Assembly (NCBI RefSeq): GCF_000826545.1
Contig: NZ_CDME01000008.1
Location: 496,001-560,000, forward strand
Reading direction: 5' to 3'
DNA length: 64,000 nucleotides
DNA from: Kibdelosporangium sp. MJ126-NF4
GTDB lineage: Bacteria > Actinomycetota > Actinomycetes > Mycobacteriales > Pseudonocardiaceae
Shown here in pieces: positions 7,630-18,383 of the stretch (positions within the stretch are counted from its first letter, which is position 1; each line of letters opens with the position of its first letter). The notes under the pieces were generated by a model. It saw nothing but the letters and a program-made list of their open reading frames with translations. It was not told the origin of the DNA and searched no databases. A program made the position numbers and the translations under genes.

Positions 7630-9303
7630 ATGCGAGCCAAGCGCACTGTCGCCTTAGCCCTCGCTGGCATCCTGTCGATGGCCAGCCTCGCCGCCTGCAG
7701 TGGCAGCAACAGCGGGGCCAGCGGCTCGAAGAGCTCGACCGGTGTGCTGAACGTCGGCATGCCCAACGGTCCACAGACCGAGAACAACAACCCGTTCGTG
7801 AACACCTCGGCGGCCAAGCAGTCCGGGTACATGCGGGCCATCTACGAGCCACTCGTGATGTACAACGAGGTCAGGACCAGCGACAACACCAAACCGTGGC
7901 TGGCGGCCAAGTGGGAATGGTCGGACAACTACCGCAAGCTCGTCCTCACGATCCGTGACAACGTGAAGTGGTCCGACGGGCAGCCGCTGACCGGCGACGA
8001 CGTGGCCTACACGTTCCAGCTGCTGCGCGACAACCCCGGCCTGAACATCGACAGCGTCAAGTTCAAGGACATCAGCGCGTCCGGCAACCAGGTCACCCTG
8101 GGCTTCGACGCGTCGCAGTTCGTCTACCAGAAGAAGATCCTCGAGCAGTTCGTCGTGCCGAAGCACCAGTGGTCGACGTTCGCCGCGCCCGCGACCGAGA
8201 CGGTGAAGAACCCGATCGGCAGCGGTCCGTACACGCTCAAGTCCTTCACCCCGCAGACCGTCACCGTGGTGGCCCGCGAGGGCTACTGGCAGGAAGCGCC
8301 CGCGGTCAAGGAGATCCGCTACACGTCCTACACCGACAACCAGGCGCAGACCACGGCACTGGCAACCGGCCAGGCCGAGTGGAGCTTCGTGTTCATCCCG
8401 AACCCGCAGGCGGTCTACACCAGCAAGGACCCGAAGAACTACAAGCTGTGGTTCCCCGGTGTGCTCGGCATCCACGGCCTGATGTTCAACACCAAGGTCA
8501 AGCCGTGGGACAACAAGTTCCTGCGCCGCGCGGCCAACATGGTCGTCAACCGGGACGACATCTTCACCCAGGGCGAAGCGGGCTACTTCTACCCGAAGGT
8601 CGACAACATCACCGGTATCCCGACGCCGACCGGCACCCCGTTCATCTCGGCCGAGTACAAGGACACGAAGGCCACGGTCGACGTCGCCGGTGCCAAGAAG
8701 CTGCTGACCGACAACGGCTTCACCTACCAGGGCGACAAGTTGATGGACCCGACCGGCCAGCCGGTCACGCTGAAGACGATCGTGCCGTCCGGCTGGTCGG
8801 ACTACGTGACCAACCTGGAGATCATCAAGGACAACCTCAAGGGCATCGGGATCGACGCGTCGGTCGACAAGATCAACCAGGACGCCTGGGGCAAGGCCAT
8901 CGACACCGGTGACTTCCAGGGCACGATGCGGTGGACGAACAACGGCATCACGCCGTACGACATCTACCAGACCATCATGGACGGCGCGTTGTTCAAGCCG
9001 ATCGGCCAGGCCGGGACGAACGGCAACTACGGCCGTTACGAGAACCCGGCCGCCACGGCAGCGCTGAACTCGTTCGCGAACGCCGCCGACGAGGCCTCGC
9101 GCACGGCGGCCATGGCCGAGCTGCAGAAGATCTTCGTCGACGAGATGCCCGCGGTCATCACCTCCGCGGCCAGTGTCGGCGGCCAGTACTCGACGAAGAA
9201 CTGGACCGGCTGGCCGGACGAGCAGAACTCGTACGCGCCGCTGCAGCCCACGCTGGAGAACGCGCTGGACATCATCCTGCACCTCAAGCCAGCGGCCTCA
9301 TGA
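7630..9303 (+). CDS. Family-5 solute-binding lipoprotein of ABC transporter
   Basis: 557 residues. The N-terminus has basic residues, a hydrophobic core and the lipobox LAAC near residue 20, so it is a membrane-anchored lipoprotein. The body is that of peptide/nickel-type binding proteins: [29 protein letters not shown] and [10 protein letters not shown]. Family-5 proteins bind oligopeptides, but several bind cello- or chito-oligosaccharides when placed with beta-glycosidase genes, as here. AAGGAGG precedes the ATG. First gene of an operon: its stop overlaps the ATG of the ATPase gene by 4 bases. Confidence 0.9.
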   Translation: MRAKRTVALALAGILSMASLAACSGSNSGASGSKSSTGVLNVGMPNGPQTENNNPFVNTSAAKQSGYMRAIYEPLVMYNEVRTSDNTKPWLAAKWEWSDNYRKLVLTIRDNVKWSDGQPLTGDDVAYTFQLLRDNPGLNIDSVKFKDISASGNQVTLGFDASQFVYQKKILEQFVVPKHQWSTFAAPATETVKNPIGSGPYTLKSFTPQTVTVVAREGYWQEAPAVKEIRYTSYTDNQAQTTALATGQAEWSFVFIPNPQAVYTSKDPKNYKLWFPGVLGIHGLMFNTKVKPWDNKFLRRAANMVVNRDDIFTQGEAGYFYPKVDNITGIPTPTGTPFISAEYKDTKATVDVAGAKKLLTDNGFTYQGDKLMDPTGQPVTLKTIVPSGWSDYVTNLEIIKDNLKGIGIDASVDKINQDAWGKAIDTGDFQGTMRWTNNGITPYDIYQTIMDGALFKPIGQAGTNGNYGRYENPAATAALNSFANAADEASRTAAMAELQKIFVDEMPAVITSAASVGGQYSTKNWTGWPDEQNSYAPLQPTLENALDIILHLKPAAS

Positions 9304-10355
9304 CGACGAGCGGTACGACGGCGTCGGCCTCCGAGACCACCGCGGTGGTGTTGGAGGCCGATGGCCTGACCAAGCACTTCCCCGTCCGTAAGCGGGGCAG
9401 GGAAGTGCTGTCCAAGGTGACCAAAGTGGTCAGGGCGGTCGACGACGTCACGCTGACGTTGCGGCGCGGCCGGGTGACCGCGCTCGTCGGCGAGTCCGGC
9501 TCGGGGAAGTCCACAGTGGCCAGGCTGCTCGCCCAGCTGTACGGCCGGACCTCCGGCGAGATCAGGCTGCACGGCGAGCCCGTCTCGGTGAAGTCCGGCA
9601 GGCGGTTCCGCGCGTACTCCAAGCGGGTCCAGATGATCTTCCAGGACCCGTTCGCGTCGTTGAACCCGGTGCACACCGTCCGCTACCACCTGACCAGGGC
9701 GCTGAAGATCCACGGCAGGGCGGGCACGACCAAGGCGGACTTGGAGAAGGCGCTGGCGGATCTGCTGACGAGAGTGCAGCTGACGCCGCCGGAGCGGTAT
9801 GTCGACAAGTTCCCGCACGAACTGTCCGGCGGACAGCGCCAGCGTGTGGCGATCGCCCGTGCGCTCTGTGCGGATCCCGAGGCGCTGCTCGCCGACGAGC
9901 CGGTGTCCATGTTGGACGTGTCGATCCGGCTCGGTGTGCTGAACCTGCTGCGGGACCTGAAGGACCGCCTGAACCTGGCGATCCTGTACATCACGCACGA
10001 CATCGCGTCGGCACGGTACTTCGCCGACGAGACGATCGTGATGTACGCGGGACGCATCGTCGAAGGAGGTGACAGTGAGACTGTCACCCAGCGGCCCGCG
10101 CACCCGTACACCCGGCTGCTCATCGATTCGGCACCCGATCCCGACCGGATCGCCGTTCAGGCCACGAGTGAGAAGGACCGTGGGACCGGTGAGCCGCCCA
10201 GCCTGATCAACCCGCCTGCCGGTTGCCGGTTCCACCCACGCTGCCCGCATGTGATGGACCGGTGCAGGACCGAGTTGCCGCCGCGGTTCGACATCGGCGA
10301 CGGTGCCGGGCACTTCGCGGCCTGCTGGCTCTACGCCGAGGAGAAGCACGCATGA
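9300..10355 (+). CDS. Opp/Dpp-type ABC transporter ATPase (OppF-like)
   Basis: 351 residues. Walker A is GESGSGKST, the signature is [15 protein letters not shown], Walker B ends in [13 protein letters not shown], and a C-terminal oligopeptide-transporter Cys/His extension ([15 protein letters not shown]) is present. It energises uptake through the two permeases downstream. The ATG overlaps the stop of the binding-protein gene (ATGA), which fixes the start; longer frames are shadows of that gene. Having this ATPase directly after the binding protein and the second one after the permeases is less usual than adjacent ATPase genes. Confidence 0.93.
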   Translation: MTTSGTTASASETTAVVLEADGLTKHFPVRKRGREVLSKVTKVVRAVDDVTLTLRRGRVTALVGESGSGKSTVARLLAQLYGRTSGEIRLHGEPVSVKSGRRFRAYSKRVQMIFQDPFASLNPVHTVRYHLTRALKIHGRAGTTKADLEKALADLLTRVQLTPPERYVDKFPHELSGGQRQRVAIARALCADPEALLADEPVSMLDVSIRLGVLNLLRDLKDRLNLAILYITHDIASARYFADETIVMYAGRIVEGGDSETVTQRPAHPYTRLLIDSAPDPDRIAVQATSEKDRGTGEPPSLINPPAGCRFHPRCPHVMDRCRTELPPRFDIGDGAGHFAACWLYAEEKHA

Positions 10356-10428
10356 GCGAGCCTGCGAGCGAATCATTCAGCACAGGGCCGGGCTCATGCG
10401 ACGGACTTCCCCACAGCTGGGAGGACGC

Positions 10429-10432
<4 letters not shown>
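10352..10432 (+). CDS. Possible 26-residue coupling ORF / inserted short repeat
   Basis: A 26-codon frame (begins MSEPASESF) starts in the stop of the ATPase gene (ATGA) and ends in the start of the permease gene (ATGA), so it could carry ribosomes across the 73-base gap. The protein has no recognisable feature. The segment resembles short sequences I recall between genes of Pseudonocardiaceae, so it may be a dispersed repeat that is translated incidentally. No ribosome site is seen for it, while the permease has GGGAGG. Confidence 0.3.
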
Positions 10433-11409
<977 letters not shown>

Positions 11410-11412
11410 GCG

Positions 11413-12401
11413 ATGGCCACACCGTCTGTTGTGGAGGCGACGCCGGTCGCCAGTGCACCGGTCGCTGCCAGGCGGCGCAGGCTGCGGTTCGTCGCCAACC
11501 CGAAGGCCGCGATCGGGCTCGGGCTGATGGGACTGTTCGTCCTGCTGGCGATCATCGGCCCGATCATCTCGCCGTACGACCCGTCGGCGCGGTCCAACGC
11601 CCTGATCGAGGGACCGTCCGCCGAGCACTGGCTCGGCACGACGCACCTCGGCCAGGACGTGCTGAGCCAACTGCTTTCCGGTACCCGCAGCGTGATCCTC
11701 GTCGGACTGCTGGCCGGGGTGGTCGCGACGATCCTGTCGTTGCTGGTCGGCGTGACGTCCGGCTACCTCTCCGGTGCCGGTGCGGAGAGCCTGTCCGCGT
11801 TGTCCAACGTGTTCCTGGTGATCCCGGCGTTGCCGCTGATCATCATCATCACGTCGGTCCTGCCGGAGACCACCGACGTCACGATCGCGCTCGTGATCGG
11901 GCTGACGTCGTGGGCGTGGGGCGCCCGTGTGCTCAGAGCGCAGACGCTCTCGTTGCGGCGCAGGGACTACATCGAAGCCGCCAGAGCGACGGGTGAGAAG
12001 ACCTGGCGCATCATCATCTTCGAGATCATCCCCAACCTGGCCGCGGTGATCGCGTCGAACTTCATCGGCACTGTCATCTTCGCGGTCACGTCCGAGATCA
12101 CCCTCGCCTTCATCGGCGTGAACACCAGCGGTGACAACTGGAACTGGGGCACGATCCTGTTCTGGGCACAGGGCCAGCAAGCGCTCGCTCAGGGCGCGTG
12201 GTGGTGGTTCGTGCCAGCCGGTCTAGCCATCGCGCTGCTCGGCACCGCACTGGCGCTGCTGAACTTCGGGATCGACGAGTTCGTCAGCCCGCGCCTGCGG
12301 GGCAACGGCAAGTCGAAGGTCAGGACGGCCGACGGGCGCACCGTGAAGATGCGGGTCGGCTTCACCCCCGTGCTTGGCGCTGTCCGGAAGGACGAAACAC
12401 C

Positions 12402-12405
<4 letters not shown>
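11413..12405 (+). CDS. ABC transporter permease (DppC-like)
   Basis: 330 residues. A cytosolic N-terminal segment of about 35 residues precedes the first membrane helix (IGLGLMGLFVLLAIIGPIIS). The periplasm-facing HWLGTTHLGQDVLSQLLSGTR is the hallmark of DppC/OppC, and the EAA-like loop is RRDYIEAARATGEKTWRIIIF. The C-terminus is a charged tail (about 30 residues) beyond the last helix. Its stop overlaps the following ATPase start by four bases. Confidence 0.92.
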
Positions 12406-13412
<1,007 letters not shown>

Positions 13413-13434
13413 ATGGTTCTGACTAGGGAGACCT

Positions 13435-14856
13435 ATGGATACAACCGCGCCAACTGTCGGAACCCGATCCGGAACACAGGAAAGCGACGACCCGATCGAC
13501 ACGCTGCCGTCATCGTTCCGCTGGGGTGTCGCGACTTCGGCCTACCAGATCGAAGGAGCACATGACGAGGACGGGCGAACACCCTCGATCTGGGACACGT
13601 ACTGCCGCACACCGGGAATGGTGTTCGAGGGCGACAACGGGGACGTCGCCTGCGACCACTACCACCGGATGCCGGAGGACGTCGAGCTGATCCGTTCACT
13701 GGGGGTGGACACGTACCGGTTCTCGGTGGCGTGGCCCCGTGTGCAGCCGGGCGGTCGTGGCCCGGTCAACCACACGGGCCTGGCGTTCTACGACCGGCTG
13801 GTCGACGAGTTGCTCGGCAAGGGCATCGACCCGTGGGTCACGCTGTACCACTGGGATCTGCCGCAGGAGCTGGAGGACGAGGGCGGCTGGCCGGTGCGGG
13901 ACACCGCGTACCGGTTCGCCGACTACGCGATGCTGGTGTTCGACCAGCTCAAGGATCGCGTGCAGACGTGGACGACGCTGAACGAGCCGTGGTGCTCGGC
14001 CATGCTCGGCTACGCCTACGGCCGTCAGGCGCCCGGCCGCCAGGACATGGGCGCGGCGATCTCGGCCGTGCACCACCTCCTGCTCGGTCACGGTCTTGCC
14101 GCGCAACGGATGCGTGCCGAGGCGGCTCGGCCGATCGAACTCGGCATCACGCTGAACATGGGCACGTCGGATCCCGCGACGGACTCGGAGCTCGATGTCG
14201 CCGCGGCCCGCCGTGCCGACGGGCTCGGCGTCCGGATCTACATGGATCCGCTTGTGCACGGCCGTTATCCCGCCGACGTGGTCGAGGATCTCGCCGCCCG
14301 CGGGATCCGGATCCCGATCCGGCCCGGCGACCTCAGTGTGATCTCGGCACCGATCGACGTGCTCGGCGTGAACTTCTACAGTGGACACGTCTTCTCCGGT
14401 ACCGACGAGGACGGCAAGGACCGCGACGCCGACGGCAACCCGGTCGAGCGTTCCATCCCGCAGGGCCACCCGGTCACCGCGATGGGATGGGAGATCGTGC
14501 CGGACGCGTTCACCAGGCTGCTGACCAGGTTGGCAGGCGACTACCCAGGCCTGCCGATGGTGATCACGGAAAACGGCGCCGCGTTCGAGGACGAGCCGGA
14601 CGCTTCCGGGTTCGTCAGGGACTTCGACCGTGTCGAGTACTTCAACTCCCACATCGGCGCGGTCGCGCGTGCACGTCAGGCGGGGGCCGACGTGCGCGGG
14701 TACTTCGCCTGGTCGTTGCTGGACAACTTCGAGTGGTCCTACGGCTACGAGAAGCGGTTCGGCATCGTCCGCGTCGACTACGACACGCAAGTCCGTACAC
14801 CGAAACAGAGTGCGCTCTGGTACCGCGACACGATCAAGCGGATCAGGGGACACTGA
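13435..14856 (+). CDS. GH1 beta-glucosidase
   Basis: 473 residues with no signal peptide, hence cytosolic. The GH1 N-terminal signature FRWGVATSAYQIEGA is near residue 28. The acid/base is in TLNEPW (E about 183), the nucleophile in VITENGAAF (E about 378), and the aglycone region is YGYEKRFGIV. It releases glucose (or another sugar) from the oligosaccharides brought in by the transporter encoded just upstream. Last gene of the operon, followed by a hairpin. TAGGGAGACCT precedes the ATG. Substrate could be cello-, laminari- or chito-oligosaccharide-like; the GH16 enzyme and transporter context favour beta-glucans. Confidence 0.93.
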   Translation: MDTTAPTVGTRSGTQESDDPIDTLPSSFRWGVATSAYQIEGAHDEDGRTPSIWDTYCRTPGMVFEGDNGDVACDHYHRMPEDVELIRSLGVDTYRFSVAWPRVQPGGRGPVNHTGLAFYDRLVDELLGKGIDPWVTLYHWDLPQELEDEGGWPVRDTAYRFADYAMLVFDQLKDRVQTWTTLNEPWCSAMLGYAYGRQAPGRQDMGAAISAVHHLLLGHGLAAQRMRAEAARPIELGITLNMGTSDPATDSELDVAAARRADGLGVRIYMDPLVHGRYPADVVEDLAARGIRIPIRPGDLSVISAPIDVLGVNFYSGHVFSGTDEDGKDRDADGNPVERSIPQGHPVTAMGWEIVPDAFTRLLTRLAGDYPGLPMVITENGAAFEDEPDASGFVRDFDRVEYFNSHIGAVARARQAGADVRGYFAWSLLDNFEWSYGYEKRFGIVRVDYDTQVRTPKQSALWYRDTIKRIRGH

Positions 14857-14870
14857 CGCAGTGCGCGTGC

Positions 14871-14901
14871 AGGCCGCCTTTCCCTTGTGGGGAGGCGGCC
14901 T
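14871..14901 (+). terminator. Terminator of the transporter/GH1 operon
   Basis: AGGCCGCCT (14871-14879) pairs perfectly with AGGCGGCCT (14893-14901) around a 13-base loop, 14 bases after the GH1 stop, with TTCG following. Confidence 0.65.
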
Positions 14902-15094
14902 TCGCCGTGTCCCCGGCACTGCGGGCGAAAGCGGCGGGCTCCTTGGCGAAAGGCTTTCGAATTACGACCTTGAACCAAGTGATATGCCAAACACCCTGGC
15001 AAGATCAAACAGGATAGTTGTCCGGCATTCCGTCCCTTGCTGCACCTAATTGGTGGGAATGTTCCGATCTGTCTTCAAAGCACGTCATGTGTCA

Positions 15095-15106
15095 TGATGC
15101 GCATCA
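15095..15106. promoter_or_regulatory. 12-base palindrome before the LuxR-type gene
   Basis: TGATGCGCATCA is a perfect palindrome 32 bases upstream of the ATG at 15139, inside the probable leader. It may be an operator or a structure affecting translation. Nothing further supports a particular regulator. Confidence 0.3.
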
Positions 15107-15138
15107 CTGGAGGGGGGAAGCGGACCGGGGGTCGGGCC

Positions 15139-16389
15139 ATGGCGGATACCGTTCTCAGTGTCGTACTGCAACATCACAACCGCTTGTTCCGCGAAATGCT
15201 TGCGGCGCACCTTGCTCGCGAGCCCGATATCGCGATGCTCGGCACCGCGGCGTCGGGGCCGGAACTGATCCAGCTGTGCGATCTTCGGCGGCCGACCGTC
15301 GCGCTTTTCGAGGCGGACGCGCCCAGATGGAGCAACGAGAGGCTGGTCTCGTTGCTCCTGCCGCCGGGCAGGCTGATGCGAATGATCGGGCTGCACCAGT
15401 CTTTGACGACCGCGCACGTGATCCGCGCCTACGAGGCCGGAGTGAGCGCACTGGTGCCGTACTCCGGCGGGCTGGAGCCACTGCTCGCCGCGATCAGGGC
15501 ACCGTCGTCGGCAATCGAGACAGCGCGGGCGAAACGCGGCGGCGGGGACGCGCTCACCCAGCGGGAACTGGAAGTTCTCTACCTCGTCTGCGCGGGCTAC
15601 CCGCCACGGCAGATCGGGCTGGAACTGGGAATCAGCCCGCACACGGTCGAAAACCACAAACAGCGGATCTTCAACAAGCTCGGTGTGCACAACCAGGCGC
15701 ACGCCGCCGCGAGCGCGGTCCGGCTCGGTCTGCTGGCGCAGGCCCAGACGCCGCGGATGGACGTCTCGACACAGGAACGAAGACCTGGGCTGCGCGTCGC
15801 GCTGGCCAAGACCGAGGGACCGATCGCCGACCGCGCACGGGAAGTGCTCGACAAGCATCACATCATCGTGTTCGACCGGGAGACCGTGCCCGCACCGCGT
15901 GCCGACGGAGAGAGCAAGGACGACGCGGCGGTCACCGTGCTGATCGACCCGCCGCCGACGACCTGGCGGACGCAGACCGGCAGAGGACTCGTGGTGATCG
16001 TCAGCCAGGAGCCGAAGCAGCACCTGATGGCCCAGGCCGTGGCCAGTGGCGTCACCATCCTGCCCGCGTCGCTGGTCGACGATCTGCTTGCACCGGCGGT
16101 CGAAGCCGCGAACACGGGATACGTCCTGATCAGCGCGGCCTACGCGCGGGCGGTGCTCGGCCCGCCCGGTGGGGAGTGGCGCCGCTGGCAGCTCGCGCTC
16201 ACCCCACGTGAACAGGAGATTCTGTCGGCGATCGCGCAGGGACACACCACCAAACAGACCGCGCGGCTGCTGGGGATCTCCGTGCGTACCGTCGAGAACT
16301 TGCAGGGCAACCTGTTCCGCAAGTTGCGGGTACACCGCAAGGCGGCGGCGTTGGTCGTCGCGCACGAACTCGGCTTGCTGGAGGAGTGA
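15139..16389 (+). CDS. Regulator with two receiver-like regions and two LuxR-type HTH domains
   Basis: 416 residues built as two similar halves. Residues about 1-125 look like a NarL/FixJ receiver, but the usual phospho-acceptor Asp appears replaced (VALFEAD). A LuxR HTH follows at about 139-195 (LTQRELEVLYLVCAG ... SPHTVENHKQRIFNKLGV). A second pseudo-receiver spans about 210-340, and a second HTH about 353-410 (LTPREQEILSAIAQG ... SVRTVENLQGNLFRKLRV). Phosphorylation control is therefore unlikely. The start at 15139 is chosen because a G-rich site lies 7 bases upstream and MADTVLSVVLQ fits the first receiver strand. Six bases separate it from the CopC-CopD gene, so it may control or share expression with it. 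Confidence 0.8.
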   Translation: MADTVLSVVLQHHNRLFREMLAAHLAREPDIAMLGTAASGPELIQLCDLRRPTVALFEADAPRWSNERLVSLLLPPGRLMRMIGLHQSLTTAHVIRAYEAGVSALVPYSGGLEPLLAAIRAPSSAIETARAKRGGGDALTQRELEVLYLVCAGYPPRQIGLELGISPHTVENHKQRIFNKLGVHNQAHAAASAVRLGLLAQAQTPRMDVSTQERRPGLRVALAKTEGPIADRAREVLDKHHIIVFDRETVPAPRADGESKDDAAVTVLIDPPPTTWRTQTGRGLVVIVSQEPKQHLMAQAVASGVTILPASLVDDLLAPAVEAANTGYVLISAAYARAVLGPPGGEWRRWQLALTPREQEILSAIAQGHTTKQTARLLGISVRTVENLQGNLFRKLRVHRKAAALVVAHELGLLEE

Positions 16390-16395
16390 ACGGAT

Positions 16396-17979
16396 GTGCG
16401 AGGACTTCTTCTCGTCGTACTTTTCACGACGAGCACCTTCATTGGACTGACTCCACAAGCGTTCGCCCACGCGGAATTGCTCGGCACGACACCGTCGAAT
16501 GGCGGGCATTCGGCGGTTGCGCCGACCGAGGTACTGCTTCGGTTCAGCGAGCCGGTCAAACCGGTGCGTGACGGCTTCGTCCTGCTGAACGGCCAGGGGA
16601 AACGCACAGGTGACGGGCAGCCCGAGGCCGATGGCGATTCCGTTCGGTTGCGGTTGGCGCAATCTCTGCCGGACGGTGTCTATTCATTGTCCTGGCGAGT
16701 GGTATCGGTCGACTCGCACCCGATTCACGGTGCGCTGGTGTTCAGCGTCGGCGACGCGCAGGCCGCGCCGCTGGTCGGCGGCGGTGCCGAGGCTGGTGCC
16801 GATCCTGTTGTCGCGGCGGCGTTCTGGCTGGCCCGCTGGATCGGCTTCGGCTCGATCGCGCTGGTCATCGGCGGTGCCGTGTTCGTGATGCTGTGCTGGC
16901 GGGAAGGACGGGAGGACCGCCGCTACCGCCGGATCACCGGTGTGGCGTGGTGGGCCGCGGTGGGCTCGTCAGCTGCGATGTTCTTGTTGCAGGGTGCGAA
17001 CACCGCTGGCACGCCCGTGTGGTCGGTGTTCTCACCGGGGCTGATCGCGGACACGGCTGGGAGCGTCTTCGGCATCCTGTTGCTGGCCCGGCTGGTGCTA
17101 CTCGTGCTGTTCCGCTTGGTGTGGCCGCTTGTAGTCGCTGTCGCACTGGCGGTGACATGGAGCGCGAGCGGCCACGCTGTCGCGGGCGACTGGGCTGCCG
17201 CCGCAGTGCTGCTGGATGTCGTTCACGTCCTCGCGATGTCGGTGTGGCTCGGTGGCCTGGTCGTGCTTCTGACGTGTTCCTTGTCGTCGCGTGACGTGGT
17301 CGCCAGGTTCTCCAGGGTCGCCATGGTCTCCGTCGCTGTGCTGGCCGTGACCGGAGTGGTGATGGCCCTGCGCGAGACCGGTTTCTCGCTCGACTCCGAC
17401 TCACAGTACGTGACCCTGCTGGTGTTCAAGGTCGGGGCGTTCGGGTTGTTGCTGTGGCTGGCTGCCATGTCCCGCAACGCGGTGGGCGGATGGACCTCCC
17501 GGTCGGCCCGGACGAGTGCGATCGTCCGACTGCGACGGTCGGTCTGGGCCGAAGCGGGGATAGCGGCTGCCGTCCTCGCGTTGACTTCCGTCCTCGTCGC
17601 CACGCCGCCGACCGGCATCGACTCACGCGTCGCCGCGCCGGTGGCCGTGTCCGGGCCGTTCCTGCGGGCACTTGCCATGCAGGACAGCGGGGACGTGCAG
17701 GTGTGGCTGTCGCCCGCGCAGACCGGGCCGAACCAGGTCGTGGTGAACGTGCGGGACGACAAGGGGATCAACCGGGATGTTCCCGAGGTGACGGCTCAGC
17801 TGAGCCTGCCGTCCGCCGCGGTCGGCCCGATGCCGGTGACGCTGGTACGGACCGGCCCCGGCCAGTTCGTCGCCGAGACGGTGACGGTGCCGATGCGAGG
17901 GACGTGGCAGCTGGCGCTGCGAGTGCGGACCAGCGAGCTGGACGTGTCCATGGTGGACGCTCAGGTTCCGGTTCGCTGA
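16396..17979 (+). CDS. CopC-CopD fusion protein with C-terminal YtkA-like domain
   Basis: 527 residues. A signal segment ends in AFA/HAELL, leaving an N-terminal His typical of CopC. The CopC beta-barrel covers about 27-115, with SHPIHGALVFSVG giving a second His pair. About eight membrane helices (135-415) with the CopD features LLDVVHVLAMSVWLGGL and FKVGAF follow. A soluble C-terminal domain (about 425-527) resembles YtkA. Such proteins bind Cu(II) outside the cell and are implicated in copper import or resistance. Start is GTG; the gene lies immediately after the LuxR-type regulator and is followed by a strong hairpin. Confidence 0.88.
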   Translation: MRGLLLVVLFTTSTFIGLTPQAFAHAELLGTTPSNGGHSAVAPTEVLLRFSEPVKPVRDGFVLLNGQGKRTGDGQPEADGDSVRLRLAQSLPDGVYSLSWRVVSVDSHPIHGALVFSVGDAQAAPLVGGGAEAGADPVVAAAFWLARWIGFGSIALVIGGAVFVMLCWREGREDRRYRRITGVAWWAAVGSSAAMFLLQGANTAGTPVWSVFSPGLIADTAGSVFGILLLARLVLLVLFRLVWPLVVAVALAVTWSASGHAVAGDWAAAAVLLDVVHVLAMSVWLGGLVVLLTCSLSSRDVVARFSRVAMVSVAVLAVTGVVMALRETGFSLDSDSQYVTLLVFKVGAFGLLLWLAAMSRNAVGGWTSRSARTSAIVRLRRSVWAEAGIAAAVLALTSVLVATPPTGIDSRVAAPVAVSGPFLRALAMQDSGDVQVWLSPAQTGPNQVVVNVRDDKGINRDVPEVTAQLSLPSAAVGPMPVTLVRTGPGQFVAETVTVPMRGTWQLALRVRTSELDVSMVDAQVPVR

Positions 17980-17986
17980 GAAATGC

Positions 17987-18018
17987 GGTGGGCCCCGGTA
18001 ATCGGGTCGGGGCCCACC
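17987..18018 (+). terminator. Terminator after the CopC-CopD gene
   Basis: GGTGGGCCCCG (17987-17997) pairs perfectly with CGGGGCCCACC (18008-18018): 11 pairs, 10-base loop, eight bases after the stop codon. Confidence 0.7.
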
Positions 18019-18074
18019 TCCCCGGCGTCGTCTCGTCCTGCTCGAGCACGGTGGGCCACCGGGGTATCGGTGCT

Positions 18075-18137
18075 CGTCTGGAGAAGGTCGCCGGCCTTCC
18101 GCAAGCGGCTGAAAGGCAGGCAACCTCTCTCCAGACG
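18075..18137. repeat. Long imperfect palindrome (63 bases)
   Basis: CGTCTGGAGA (18075-18084) pairs perfectly with TCTCCAGACG (18128-18137). Inside, GGTCGCC pairs with GGCAACC (one wobble) and AAGG/CCTT-type pairs and CCGC-AA-GCGG close the tip. The whole segment can thus fold into one long hairpin in DNA or RNA. It lies about 65 bases past a terminator, so a structured RNA, a mobile-element remnant or a second terminator are all possible. Confidence 0.5.
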
Positions 18138-18191
18138 ATCCACCAAGCAAGCTGGGACCCGCGTGCTGACCGTGATCCTGGGGTGAGCCAC

Positions 18192-18220
18192 GCCGGCACA
18201 CCGACCAGCCATGTGCCGGC
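18192..18220. repeat. Stem-loop GCCGGCACA/TGTGCCGGC
   Basis: Perfect 9-base arms with an 11-base loop. It may help end transcription from the minus-strand operon that stops at 18384. Confidence 0.4.
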
Positions 18221-18383
18221 CTGGGAGGACTCCGGTTCAGCCACCGCGGTTCCCATCCCGCCGCCTGTGAAAACTGCATCGCTTTGTATGCAATCCGAAT
18301 ATGTCACTGGTCGCGGCGGTGTCGAAATGACAAGAATGGCTTAGGACTAGCCGGAACTCACCAGGTACTCCCGGCCCAACCGA

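Larger units (their letters stand above)
17980..18383. other. Intergenic region with several strong hairpins
   Basis: 404 bases between convergent genes. No credible coding frame: frames on both strands are unrelated to known proteins and overlap the hairpins. It holds the CopC-CopD terminator, a 63-base imperfect palindrome (18075-18137) and another stem-loop (18192-18220). The last 90 bases are less GC-rich. Confidence 0.55.

Noticed and set aside
7654..9282. 542-residue open frame on the minus strand
   Set aside because: It is the antisense of the family-5 binding-protein gene, is extremely Val/Arg/Asp-rich and has no family motif; long antisense frames are expected at this GC content.
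18140..18300. Possible c-di-AMP (ydaO-type) riboswitch
   Set aside because: GGGGTGAGCC and GGGAGGACTCC looked suggestive, but the conserved 3' core (CAGCTAAC-like) is absent and no gene follows in the same sense.
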